A stretch of DNA of 40,673 nt from an uncultured Acetatifactor sp. (GTDB lineage Bacteria; Bacillota; Clostridia; Lachnospirales; Lachnospiraceae), in contig CANPXL010000025.1 in assembly GCA_947586055.1 (NCBI GenBank), forward strand, positions 1 through 40,673, read 5' to 3'. Position 1 is the first letter of the stretch; each line of letters starts with the position of its first letter. A program made the translations under genes and the position numbers. Below the pieces are notes generated by a model. The model ran no database searches. It was not told the origin of the DNA and saw nothing but the letters and a program-made list of their open reading frames with translations. Positions 34,907 through 40,673 of this stretch are shown here, piece after piece.

Positions 34907-34934
34907 ATTATACCGCTTTTGTCCCCGTTTGCAA
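34907..34934 (-). promoter_or_regulatory. Promoter of the cyclophilin gene
   Basis: Minus strand TTGCAA (34934-34929), 16-base spacer, TATAAT (34912-34907), 128 bases before the start. A pair of direct repeats lies just upstream at 34949-34985. Confidence 0.75.
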
Positions 34935-34948
34935 GAGACTGTCTGCGG

Positions 34949-34985
34949 TTTTATCCGTTGATCTGTTGAGTTTTATCCGTTGATC
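34949..34985. repeat. 15-bp direct repeat with 22-bp period
   Basis: TTTTATCCGTTGATC occurs at 34949-34963 and again, identically, at 34971-34985. On the minus strand this is two copies of GATCAACGGATAAAA just upstream of the -35 of the cyclophilin promoter and after the deacetylase stop. Confidence 0.75.
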
Positions 34986-35007
34986 CCGGAATCCGTTCGT
35001 TTTTTCT

Positions 35008-35772
35008 TCACTCCAGCAGGATTTCCTCCACCGTCACAAACTCATATCCCTCATCCAGCAGTTGATCCACAATCTTCAGCGCCGCCGTCACAGAGGTATC
35101 GTAATAGTCGTGCAGCAAAATGATCTGATTCTCCCCCGCTTTGCTCACCACCCTGTCCGTAATGCAGTCCACGTTGCTGCTGCACCAGTCCAGCGGGTCA
35201 ATGGTCCAGAGTACCGGAAACATATTCAGTTCTTCCTCAAGGCTCTTATCCCAGCAGCCGTAAGGCGGCCGCACATACAGCACCTCCTCCCCCGTAATTT
35301 CCGTTATAACCTCGTTTGTCTTTACCAGTTCCTCTTTGAATTTTTCCCGGTTTTTTCCCGTCAGCTGAATATGGCTGTAGGTATGGTTTCCGATCAGATG
35401 CCCTTCCTCCTGCATCCGTTTGATCACGTCGGGATGCAGTTTTGCATGCTCCCCCGTCACAAAAAAAGTAGCCGTCACCCCTCTTTCCTTCAGCCCGTCC
35501 AAAAGCTGCTCGGTATAACAGGGATGAGGGCCGTCGTCAAAAGTCAGTGCGATCTTTTTGCTTTCCTGCGCCGCGTCACAGGCAGGTTCCGTCCCGGTTT
35601 CGCAACTTTCTTCCGGACGGCTCCCGCTCTCCGCGGTGCCGCCGCTTTTTGCCGCCGTCTCCACGGCTGGGGCCCCTCCGGGGTTCTCCGCTTTTCTCTG
35701 CTCCCAAAGACCCAAAAACAGCAATCCCGCCATCAGGTCGAACAGCAGGATTGCCGTTGTCAGTTTTTTCAA
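35008..35772 (-). CDS. Polysaccharide deacetylase (NodB/CE4), membrane-anchored
   Basis: 254 residues with an N-terminal signal anchor (AILLFDLMAGLLFLGLW) and a C-terminal NodB homology domain. CE4 motifs: LTFDDGPHP (catalytic and metal Asp), GNHTYSHIQL (metal His pair), VRPPYGCWD, WTIDPLDWCS, and a late LLHDYYDT (catalytic His). Probably acts on peptidoglycan or another N-acetylated surface sugar outside the membrane. The start is TTG at 35772 with GGAG about eleven bases upstream; no better in-frame start precedes the anchor. A TATAAT-like sequence lies in the leader near 35807, but its -35 is poor. Confidence 0.92.
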   Translation of the reverse strand: MKKLTTAILLFDLMAGLLFLGLWEQRKAENPGGAPAVETAAKSGGTAESGSRPEESCETGTEPACDAAQESKKIALTFDDGPHPCYTEQLLDGLKERGVTATFFVTGEHAKLHPDVIKRMQEEGHLIGNHTYSHIQLTGKNREKFKEELVKTNEVITEITGEEVLYVRPPYGCWDKSLEEELNMFPVLWTIDPLDWCSSNVDCITDRVVSKAGENQIILLHDYYDTSVTAALKIVDQLLDEGYEFVTVEEILLE

Positions 35773-35880
35773 TCCGGATCACACTCCACACGGTTTCTGT
35801 ACCACATTATATGCCACTCTGTCCGGTTTCTGCACAGGAGATTTCCATTTTCGGTTCACGCGCTCCGAAGTCTGCATGCG

Positions 35881-36541
35881 CTAATCGCTGACGTCACTGT
35901 CCAGCACCGCAACGAACTCATACGCTGCAAAACGCTCCTTCATGCGCCTTATGATGTTCTTTTCGATCTCCGCCTTATTTTCCGCCCTGAAATCAAGGAT
36001 CAGGTCAAAGGATACCAGCTTTTTCTCCGCATCCACATAAAAACCATGCATCTGCAGGACCTCCGGATATTCCCGAAGGAGATCTGATAAAGTCGTTTTC
36101 ATGCCGGCGTAAGTCTCATCCGCCATATTGGAAGCATAGACGCCCACCGTCAGGATAATGCCGAAGTCCCTGTAAACATCTTCCGTGATCCGTCTGGTAA
36201 GCCCATGGATCTCTCTTGCCGTCATATCGTCCGGGAGCTCAACATGCACCGAACCGATCAGACAGGGAAATAAAAGCATCCATCACCGAATCCGTGCCGG
36301 AGGCGATCAGCGACTCCGAATGGCAGGTTTTGCCTGCCGCCTTGCAGTAGCGCCCGAAAATTAGCTTCACAGCCGCCGCGACCGCTATGATGACCAATGA
36401 TACGGCGGAATAATCCGCCGCGGCAGGATGGAGCGTCTTGTCAAGGGATTCCCGAAAAGCCGTAAATCCGGTCAGTAAAATGATGATCGCCACCGTGACG
36501 GAGCTGACATATTCGATCTTCTTTTCCCGATCCGTCTTCAT
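35881..36541 (-). pseudogene. Cation diffusion facilitator (CDF) transporter, internally deleted and frameshifted
   Basis: Two adjacent frames carry parts of one CDF efflux protein. 36541-36239 encodes MKTDREKK followed at once by EYVSSVTVAIIILLTGF, YSAVSLVIIAVAAAVKLIFG and SLIASGTDSVMDAFIS. 36279-35881 resumes in another frame with LIGSVHVELPDDMTAREIHG and the cytoplasmic C-terminal domain ending VLDSDVSD. In the family (about 380-400 residues), MKTDREKK is followed by membrane segments 1-2, and FISLST by segments 5-6; both pairs are missing and the second junction also shifts the frame. About 230 residues remain. A consensus promoter and a GGGAGAG site remain upstream. Transport activity is very unlikely. 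Confidence 0.85.
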
Positions 36542-36606
36542 CTTTATCCGCTCTCCCGTACGTTCCGCATCCGTTTTTTCTAATTCAATCTCGCGCGATT
36601 TATTTC

Positions 36607-36635
36607 AGTATATAACTTTCTGGAAACTATGTCAA
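36607..36635 (-). promoter_or_regulatory. Consensus promoter of the CDF remnant
   Basis: Minus strand TTGACA (36635-36630), 17-base spacer, TATACT (36612-36607), 65 bases before the start at 36541. The best -35/-10 pair in the window, in front of a decayed gene. Confidence 0.85.
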
Positions 36636-36727
36636 CAACGGGAGAACCTCTCGCGGATAATCTTTCCGCCGCTTTCGACGGCACATTGCGGATGTCGCTT
36701 GCCAGTTTCTTTTTTCTGATCATTCTC

Positions 36728-37495
36728 CTACCGCATCCTGGGGGACGGATCCATTCCCTGCTGCAGCCCGGACAGCTCAATGATCTTGTCCATCTGCCTG
36801 TCCACAAGCCCCGCTGCCAGATCCGCAAACGGCTTCAGATCTCCCTCCACTGCATAGGCATCCAATGTCTTGAAATATTCCAGCCGGTCCTCTTTCGCAA
36901 CCGATACAGCCGGAAAACCTTCCGCCATGAGCTGATAATTCATGATAAGCCTCGATGCCCTTCCGTTTCCGTCCGTGAACGGGTGGATCTTCACAAACTC
37001 CGCATGTGTCCACGCCGCCAGCTCAATCTGGTTTAATTCCTTTCCCTTCCATGACAGATCCGCATAGAAATCCTTGACCTGCCGGTACATCAGTTCCGGT
37101 GGAGGCGGCACATGCCGTGCGCCGGATATATATACCTGCACATCCCTGTATACCCCGCCTGTCTGGATATTTTCCATCAGCAGCGCATGAATATCCTTCA
37201 CGATCTTTTCATCCAGCGGCTTCCCCTGCCCGATACAGTCCTTTACATAACGATATGCCTTACGGTGGTTGACCGCTTCATAGATTTCCCGCAGAGCCTT
37301 TCCCCCGATGGAGATCCCATCCTCCAGCAGGACTTTTGTTTCAATCAGAGACAGCGTATTTCCCTCGATTGCTGTGGAATTATGGGTATATTCCACTTCA
37401 AATGCCTGCTCATAGGTAAGCAGCGTAAATTCCGGGAGCGATTCCCTGCATCTTTTGTACCATTCTTTTTTCCTGAACAGTTCCTGATAATCCAC
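36728..37495 (-). CDS. Fic/DOC family protein with N-terminal inhibitory motif
   Basis: 255 residues. The catalytic Fic motif HPFTDGNGRA lies at residues 171-180 (H171, with the phosphate-binding DGNGR). The inhibitory motif of class II Fic proteins, S/T-xxx-E-G/N, is visible near the N terminus as STAIEGN (S40-N46), so the enzyme is self-restrained. Fic enzymes usually transfer AMP to Ser, Thr or Tyr of target proteins; the target here is unknown. The start is GTG at 37495, with AGGAGG five bases upstream. It stands alone between the nested palindrome at 37608 and the CDF remnant. A TATACT in the leader near 37533 lacks a good -35. Confidence 0.93.
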   Translation of the reverse strand: MDYQELFRKKEWYKRCRESLPEFTLLTYEQAFEVEYTHNSTAIEGNTLSLIETKVLLEDGISIGGKALREIYEAVNHRKAYRYVKDCIGQGKPLDEKIVKDIHALLMENIQTGGVYRDVQVYISGARHVPPPPELMYRQVKDFYADLSWKGKELNQIELAAWTHAEFVKIHPFTDGNGRASRLIMNYQLMAEGFPAVSVAKEDRLEYFKTLDAYAVEGDLKPFADLAAGLVDRQMDKIIELSGLQQGMDPSPRMR

Positions 37496-37607
37496 AAAAA
37501 CCTCCTGCCGTTTTCAAAGTCTTTTCCTACAGTATAGCACATTTTCACGCATCCGTAAGCCGTATTTTCCATATTTATTTGGATAATTTCCCCCACTCCC
37601 CTCTGCC

Positions 37608-37665
37608 GTCACAAATGAAAAAGAGGGCAATAACACCACTGTGCTACATGCCCTCTCTTTGTGAC
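37608..37665 (-). terminator. Nested palindrome acting as terminator
   Basis: Minus strand: outer arms GTCACAAA (37665-37658) and TTTGTGAC (37615-37608) enclose inner arms AGAGGGCA (37656-37649) and TGCCCTCT (37629-37622); the inner stem is followed by TTTTT. It lies 55 bases after the stop of the gene at 37721. Confidence 0.7.
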
Positions 37666-37720
37666 TGATTTTAATGTTGTCCGCCAACGGGCAGCCATAT
37701 CATTGACAAGCATATCCGAT

Positions 37721-38278
37721 TTAGGTGGCAACCCTGCCGGACAGGCTTTTGACGGCCTGATACAGCCCTGCAAATTCCGCGTCGGATAGGCTCCTTTCCG
37801 GGACACAGATGCGCTTGTCCGTAAAGGAGATCTCCACCACGTTTTTCCTGGAAAAAAGCAGAATGAGACCAAAGCAGATGCAGATTACCATGGAGGCGTT
37901 GAGCAGAAAATCCAGCCAGCCCGGCAGGGTGAGCGCCTCCCCAACCCACTGCAAAACGGAGTTTGCCTTGTCCGCCAGGTCGCTTGCCTTTTCGCAGAGA
38001 GCGTTGACGGCCCCCAGGATCACACCGCTGACCACAAAAGCCAGAGTCTTTTTGTAAGAGCGCATTTTCAGATGGCCCATGCCTAAAAAATCAGCGGGAC
38101 TGGCCACAGCCTCCTCCCCCTTGTTTGCATAAAATTCCTTGTCCCGCAGGTACAAAAACTGCCCTGAAAACAGGATTCGATCCGGCCAGACCCGGATCTC
38201 ATATTTCCGACCCTGGGTCATGGGCAGATGATAACAGGGTCCATAACCCGCACCCTGCGCCATATTCTGTGACATCAT
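37721..38278 (-). CDS. Membrane protein with PH-like (YcxB-like) split domain
   Basis: 185 residues. The N-terminal part (YEIRVWPDRILFSGQFLYLR) and C-terminal part (VVEISFTDKRICVPERSLSD) look like the strands of a bacterial PH-like domain. Between them are two membrane segments (LAFVVSGVILGAVNALC; LLNASMVICICFGLILLF). The same strand-membrane-strand layout is seen in the neighbour at 38456, so the two are probably distant relatives. AAGGAGG stands before the start. Function unknown. Separated from 38456 by 177 bases of repeats. Confidence 0.7.
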   Translation of the reverse strand: MMSQNMAQGAGYGPCYHLPMTQGRKYEIRVWPDRILFSGQFLYLRDKEFYANKGEEAVASPADFLGMGHLKMRSYKKTLAFVVSGVILGAVNALCEKASDLADKANSVLQWVGEALTLPGWLDFLLNASMVICICFGLILLFSRKNVVEISFTDKRICVPERSLSDAEFAGLYQAVKSLSGRVAT

Positions 38279-38311
38279 GGTATTTCCTCCTTTGCGCCTG
38301 CACTTTTACAG

Positions 38312-38445
38312 GCTTCGTTTGCCCTGACAGTCTCAGGGCTTCGTTTATCCTGTCTTATCCTGACAACCTTGAAGCTTCTTTTTTCTTAATACTTCTTTTA
38401 TCTTGACGCTTCTTTTGTCTTGATGCTTCTTTTGCCCTGACGCTA
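38312..38445. repeat. Degenerate 17-bp (and 26-bp) tandem repeats
   Basis: GCTTCTTTT-type cores recur. Units of 17 bases (CTTGACGCTTCTTTTGT and variants) begin at 38368, 38385, 38402, 38419 and 38436. Two longer units with GCTTCGTTT lie at 38312 and 38338. They fill the gap between two membrane protein genes; no gene is present. Confidence 0.75.
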
Positions 38446-38455
38446 CCGGGTCTGC

Positions 38456-39172
38456 TCAGCCCTTGCCAGTGGCCCGATCCTTCGCCCTGCGGATCTGCTT
38501 CTGGAAATCTCGCACGGCAGGAACGCCTATGATCTTGGCGTCGAACTTGATCGCGCCTCCCGCATACTCCATTGAAAAATATGTCTTTCTGTTTAAGATA
38601 TAACGGACGAGCGTGATAAGAAGTACAACTACGTCGCCTATCAGACCTATTATACCAAAATCATTTTGCCTATTAGGAGCTAATATTAAGGGAATCCATG
38701 GAATTACCAGCAAGATCAGCGTCATCAGGATGCCGATGGGCTTGCTGTAAATAAACCCGGTTCCGGTGATGTCCTCCAGATCTACGATCTCTTCGCTGAT
38801 CAGCCATTCCGAGCGCTTTCCGTTCTCATACAGGAACCTTCCCTGAAAGTATACTCTCCTGTCCGTCAGCAGGGCATGACATCTTTTGATATCGCCGAAA
38901 AGCAGATTCTCCAGATACCCGTTTCCAAGCGTCCCCTGCAGCTTCTCGTCCGGATCCACAAATACCTTGCTGTACTTGGACGGCTCCATATAGCTGGCTT
39001 GCCGCATGGCGCCGTTGAAATTTCCGGCTCCCTGCTGCGGCCCGCCGCATCCACCCGCCTGTGCCCCTTGTACCCCGGGGGTCTGGCTCTGCGCCTGTTC
39101 CAATACCGCCCCGCATTTGTCGCAGAATTTCGCGCCCTCCGGCAGATCGTTTCCACAATTTTTACAGATCAT
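38456..39172 (-). CDS. Zinc-ribbon membrane protein with PH-like domain
   Basis: 238 residues. The N-terminal zinc ribbon MICKNCGNDLPEGAKFCDKC is followed by a Q/G-rich linker, then a PH-like region (YSKVFVDPDEKLQGTLGNGY, CHALLTDRRVYFQGRFLY) and two membrane helices (PIGILMTLILLVIPWIPLIL; GLIGDVVVLLITLVRYIL), ending with TYFSMEYAGGAIKFDAKIIG and a basic tail. AGGAGG lies seven bases before the start. It follows the gene at 39240 by 67 bases and shares a near-identical ribbon with it. Function unknown; PH-like domains often bind protein partners or lipids. Confidence 0.75.
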   Translation of the reverse strand: MICKNCGNDLPEGAKFCDKCGAVLEQAQSQTPGVQGAQAGGCGGPQQGAGNFNGAMRQASYMEPSKYSKVFVDPDEKLQGTLGNGYLENLLFGDIKRCHALLTDRRVYFQGRFLYENGKRSEWLISEEIVDLEDITGTGFIYSKPIGILMTLILLVIPWIPLILAPNRQNDFGIIGLIGDVVVLLITLVRYILNRKTYFSMEYAGGAIKFDAKIIGVPAVRDFQKQIRRAKDRATGKG

Positions 39173-39239
39173 AACCTGTCCTCCTTCTCTTTTCCCTGTA
39201 AGCTTTCTTTGTCCTTTTCGGTTTTTCCGTAACGTCCTC

Positions 39240-40073
39240 TCACTTTATCCTGTAGGTTACTTTGACCCTGAAATCAGAGCCCATTTTCTTCAGATACACC
39301 ATAATGACTGCCCCGCTGCATATCATTTGCAGGATTATCAAAGGGATCAGGCCGCTTCCACCGCGCCAAATTTCAAGAAGAGAAAGCCAGCCCTGTTTCC
39401 ATTCGCAGATCGCGGCAAGAAGCGTCTCTATTCTCCAGATGACAAACTGCATCAAAGGCACGGTGCCCATAACCCCAATCAGAAACAGATAAGAACCTTG
39501 TTTGACCCTGGCCTGGATCAGTTTCACCGCCATGCTCCAGACCGCCAGGGCTCCCACGGCAAGCAAAAAACAGCCGAGCGTATACTTGCGCGGTATACCC
39601 TGTATAAATGGATCCGCTTCACATAACTGCCATGTGAATATGCCGCTGGCCCCTCCGTATACCACTCCCGCAAAAATTGAGAGGATTACCGCTCCCCTCG
39701 TTTTCAGGCAGCAGATTCCCAACAGCACCAACGAACAATAGACTCCCCATACTCCTATATGTAGAACGGCTGCCATAAAAGACATCGCCAGCGCCGTCAG
39801 AGAAATCGCCAGCAAAATAATCCATGCAGGAATTGTCACGCAATTCCTCCTGCCGCAGTAAAGGCAAAATTCCGCGCCTGCCCGCAGTTCAGCGCCGCAG
39901 CCTGCACATCGTATCGCTTTTTTCTCCGCCGGTCCTTTAGCGCCTTTCTGCCCCTCTGCGTCCGGCGCCTGCATCCCAGAATCTGCACTCTGCGCCTGCT
40001 GCATATCCGCCCCGCAGCTGACGCAGAATCTCGCGCCCTCCGGCAGGGCGTTTCCACAGTTTTTACAAATCAT
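39240..40073 (-). CDS. Polytopic membrane protein with two zinc ribbons
   Basis: 277 residues. Two zinc ribbons lie in the N-terminal 80 residues (MICKNCGNALPEGARFCVSC; CAGCGAELRAGAEFCLYCG), then about seven hydrophobic segments (IPAWIILLAISLTALAMSFM, AVILSIFAGVVYGGASGIF, YLFLIGVMGTVPLMQFVIW and others). No catalytic motif is recognised. GGAGG lies before the start. It is first in the run 39240-38456-37721 and has the G7-spacer promoter 97 bases upstream. Possibly a membrane sensor or assembly factor; unknown. Confidence 0.75.
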   Translation of the reverse strand: MICKNCGNALPEGARFCVSCGADMQQAQSADSGMQAPDAEGQKGAKGPAEKKAIRCAGCGAELRAGAEFCLYCGRRNCVTIPAWIILLAISLTALAMSFMAAVLHIGVWGVYCSLVLLGICCLKTRGAVILSIFAGVVYGGASGIFTWQLCEADPFIQGIPRKYTLGCFLLAVGALAVWSMAVKLIQARVKQGSYLFLIGVMGTVPLMQFVIWRIETLLAAICEWKQGWLSLLEIWRGGSGLIPLIILQMICSGAVIMVYLKKMGSDFRVKVTYRIK

Positions 40074-40169
40074 ACCCTTATCCTCCGCAAATATCTGCTA
40101 TTTTCAAGTTTTGTTTTGTTCTTTTGTTCCACTTTTTTCATAAATATCCTGGCGCTGCCAATTTTTTCC

Positions 40170-40197
40170 AGTATATACCCCCCCGAAACTTTGTCAA
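40170..40197 (-). promoter_or_regulatory. Promoter with G7 tract in spacer, zinc-ribbon cluster
   Basis: Minus strand TTGACA (40197-40192), spacer AAGTTTCGGGGGGGTA (16 bases), TATACT (40175-40170). The seven-G run occupies 40184-40178. It is close in sequence to the promoter at 33887-33914. Confidence 0.75.
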
Positions 40198-40452
40198 CAT
40201 TTTGCTGTTCTTTTCTTTATAACAGGATGCAACAGTGCAGACCTCTTTTATTCTCTTACCTTTATTCCACCAAACTCAGGATTCCAAACCCTTATGTAAC
40301 GCAATCCCGCCTATTATCGGTTGACAGCCATACAGCTGCTGATATCCGCAGCAGTCATAGACGCCACCTTTCTTATTTCCCTCCTGCATTTTCGTCTTAC
40401 AGCTTCTATTATTTGCTTTGCCGCTTACTTTTCCGAGACTACTCCCATAGAA

Positions 40453-40491
40453 ATAGCCGGATGAAAATCCAAGGGGAAATCACCCGGCTAT
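40453..40491 (-). terminator. Possible terminator of the right-edge gene
   Basis: ATAGCCGG (40453-40460) pairs with CCGGCTAT (40484-40491), with partial pairing inside. On the minus strand it is followed only by TTTCTAT, so termination is uncertain. Confidence 0.4.
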
Positions 40492-40498
40492 GTAAGGT

Positions 40499-40534
40499 TT
40501 TCTGCATATAAAACAGATGGGTTATATGCAGAAA
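40499..40534. repeat. 13-bp perfect inverted repeat
   Basis: TTTCTGCATATAA (40499-40511), loop AACAGATGGG, TTATATGCAGAAA (40522-40534). It lies 38 bases past the stop of the right-edge gene. No T-run follows on either strand, so it may be an operator, an RNA end-stabilising hairpin or part of a small repeat element. Confidence 0.75.
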
Positions 40535-40571
40535 GGAAAAGATTTTATGCAGTTATATTTGGAACCCGATG

Positions 40572-40673
40572 TTACTTAATATCTTCCAGCAAAAAATCTG
40601 TTGCCTGGATGATTTTGATACCGTCCTGGGTCTGTGGAATATCACACTCCAGCGCAATCACTACTTTTTCATA
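40572..40673 (-). CDS. C-terminal fragment of a protein cut by the window edge
   Basis: 33 codons and a TAA stop remain; the gene continues beyond 40673. The tail YEKVVIALECDIPQTQDGIK followed by an aliphatic IIQATDFLLED ending resembles the C terminus of AAA ATPase/DUF4143 proteins, which often end with a hydrophobic strand and an IDFLL-type helix; this is a guess from memory. The fragment is too short for a firm name. Confidence 0.55.
   Translation of the reverse strand, partial: YEKVVIALECDIPQTQDGIKIIQATDFLLEDIK

Larger units (their letters stand above)
40074..40571. other. Gene-free region at the right end
   Basis: About 500 bases. It holds the G7-spacer promoter (40170-40197), a long imperfect inverted repeat (40453-40491) and a 13-bp perfect inverted repeat (40499-40534). 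A plus-strand frame at 40116-40511 has low-complexity S/F/R/Y-rich product, no binding site and runs across the promoter, so I do not call it a gene. Confidence 0.6.

Noticed and set aside
36580..36828. An 82-codon minus-strand frame between fic and the CDF remnant
   Set aside because: It covers the end of fic in another frame and the consensus promoter at 36607-36635, with no recognisable product.
37609..37872. An 87-codon minus-strand frame through the nested palindrome
   Set aside because: It overlaps the gene at 37721 in another frame and runs through a terminator hairpin; kept only as an observation on the palindrome.
40116..40511. A 131-codon plus-strand frame
   Set aside because: It runs across a good minus-strand promoter and two inverted repeats, with biased low-complexity composition and no binding site.
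40547..40579. A ten-residue frame (MQLYLEPDVT) after an AAAGGAAAAG site
   Set aside because: Well placed behind a binding-site-like sequence, but too short to support and overlapping the end of the right-edge gene. It could be the remnant of a broken gene.
1..40673. CRISPR arrays, transposases, integrases, rRNA genes
   Set aside because: None seen. The tandem arrays have directly abutting degenerate units without spacers, so they are not CRISPR.

Overview
The window looks like a chromosomal segment from a GC-rich member of the Clostridia, most likely a gut Lachnospiraceae. This is inferred from gene families and signals. Nearly every start is preceded by an AGGAGG-type ribosome binding site, promoters are TTGACA/TATAAT-like, and PurL is the long single-chain form. 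Small families that I associate from memory with Lachnospiraceae are present (the protein often named 'endosialidase', a DUF6142-like membrane protein, zinc-ribbon plus PH-like membrane proteins). No database search was possible. Almost all genes lie on the minus strand; the one clear plus-strand gene is at 14443-16731.

In minus-strand transcription order, from right to left: (i) 40572-40673, the C-terminal end of an unidentified protein. (ii) 37721-40073, a set of three membrane proteins, two with near-identical N-terminal zinc ribbons, behind a promoter with a seven-G run in its spacer. (iii) 34126-37495: a Fic protein, a decayed cation-efflux pseudogene behind an intact promoter, a polysaccharide deacetylase and a lipoprotein cyclophilin. 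(iv) 31780-33816, a zinc-ribbon/TPR/YD-like repeat surface protein whose promoter region resembles that of cluster (ii). (v) pyrE, two small membrane proteins and an unusually long M29-type aminopeptidase. (vi) A purine operon purE-purM-purN-purD, followed by a zinc-ribbon/HTH protein and an SH3 surface protein, closed by a terminator. (vii) gntR-clpC with an operator-like inverted repeat on its promoter. (viii) 'endosialidase'-radA. (ix) tRNA-Trp with its own promoter and terminator. (x) A second nucleotide operon: hypothetical-tetR-purL-EAL/HDOD protein-carA-carB. (xi) sodA, queH and argS.

The main theme is de novo nucleotide synthesis. purL, purE, purM, purN and purD supply purine steps; carA, carB and pyrE supply carbamoyl phosphate and a late pyrimidine step. 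purC, purF and purH are not in the window. Around these are housekeeping genes (ArgS, QueH, superoxide dismutase, RadA, ClpC) and several poorly known envelope proteins.

The points I would look at first are: the two similar promoters with a G7 tract between -35 and -10; clpC paired with a YtrA-type GntR regulator instead of ctsR/mcsAB; a terminator hairpin whose T-run touches the start codon of the next gene; a CDF transporter that has lost two membrane segments but kept a consensus promoter; the 762-residue protein with a cyclic-nucleotide-binding-like N terminus; and four separate intergenic arrays of degenerate tandem repeats. None of this amounts to a clear new defence or mobile system. 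I saw no CRISPR array, transposase, integrase or rRNA.
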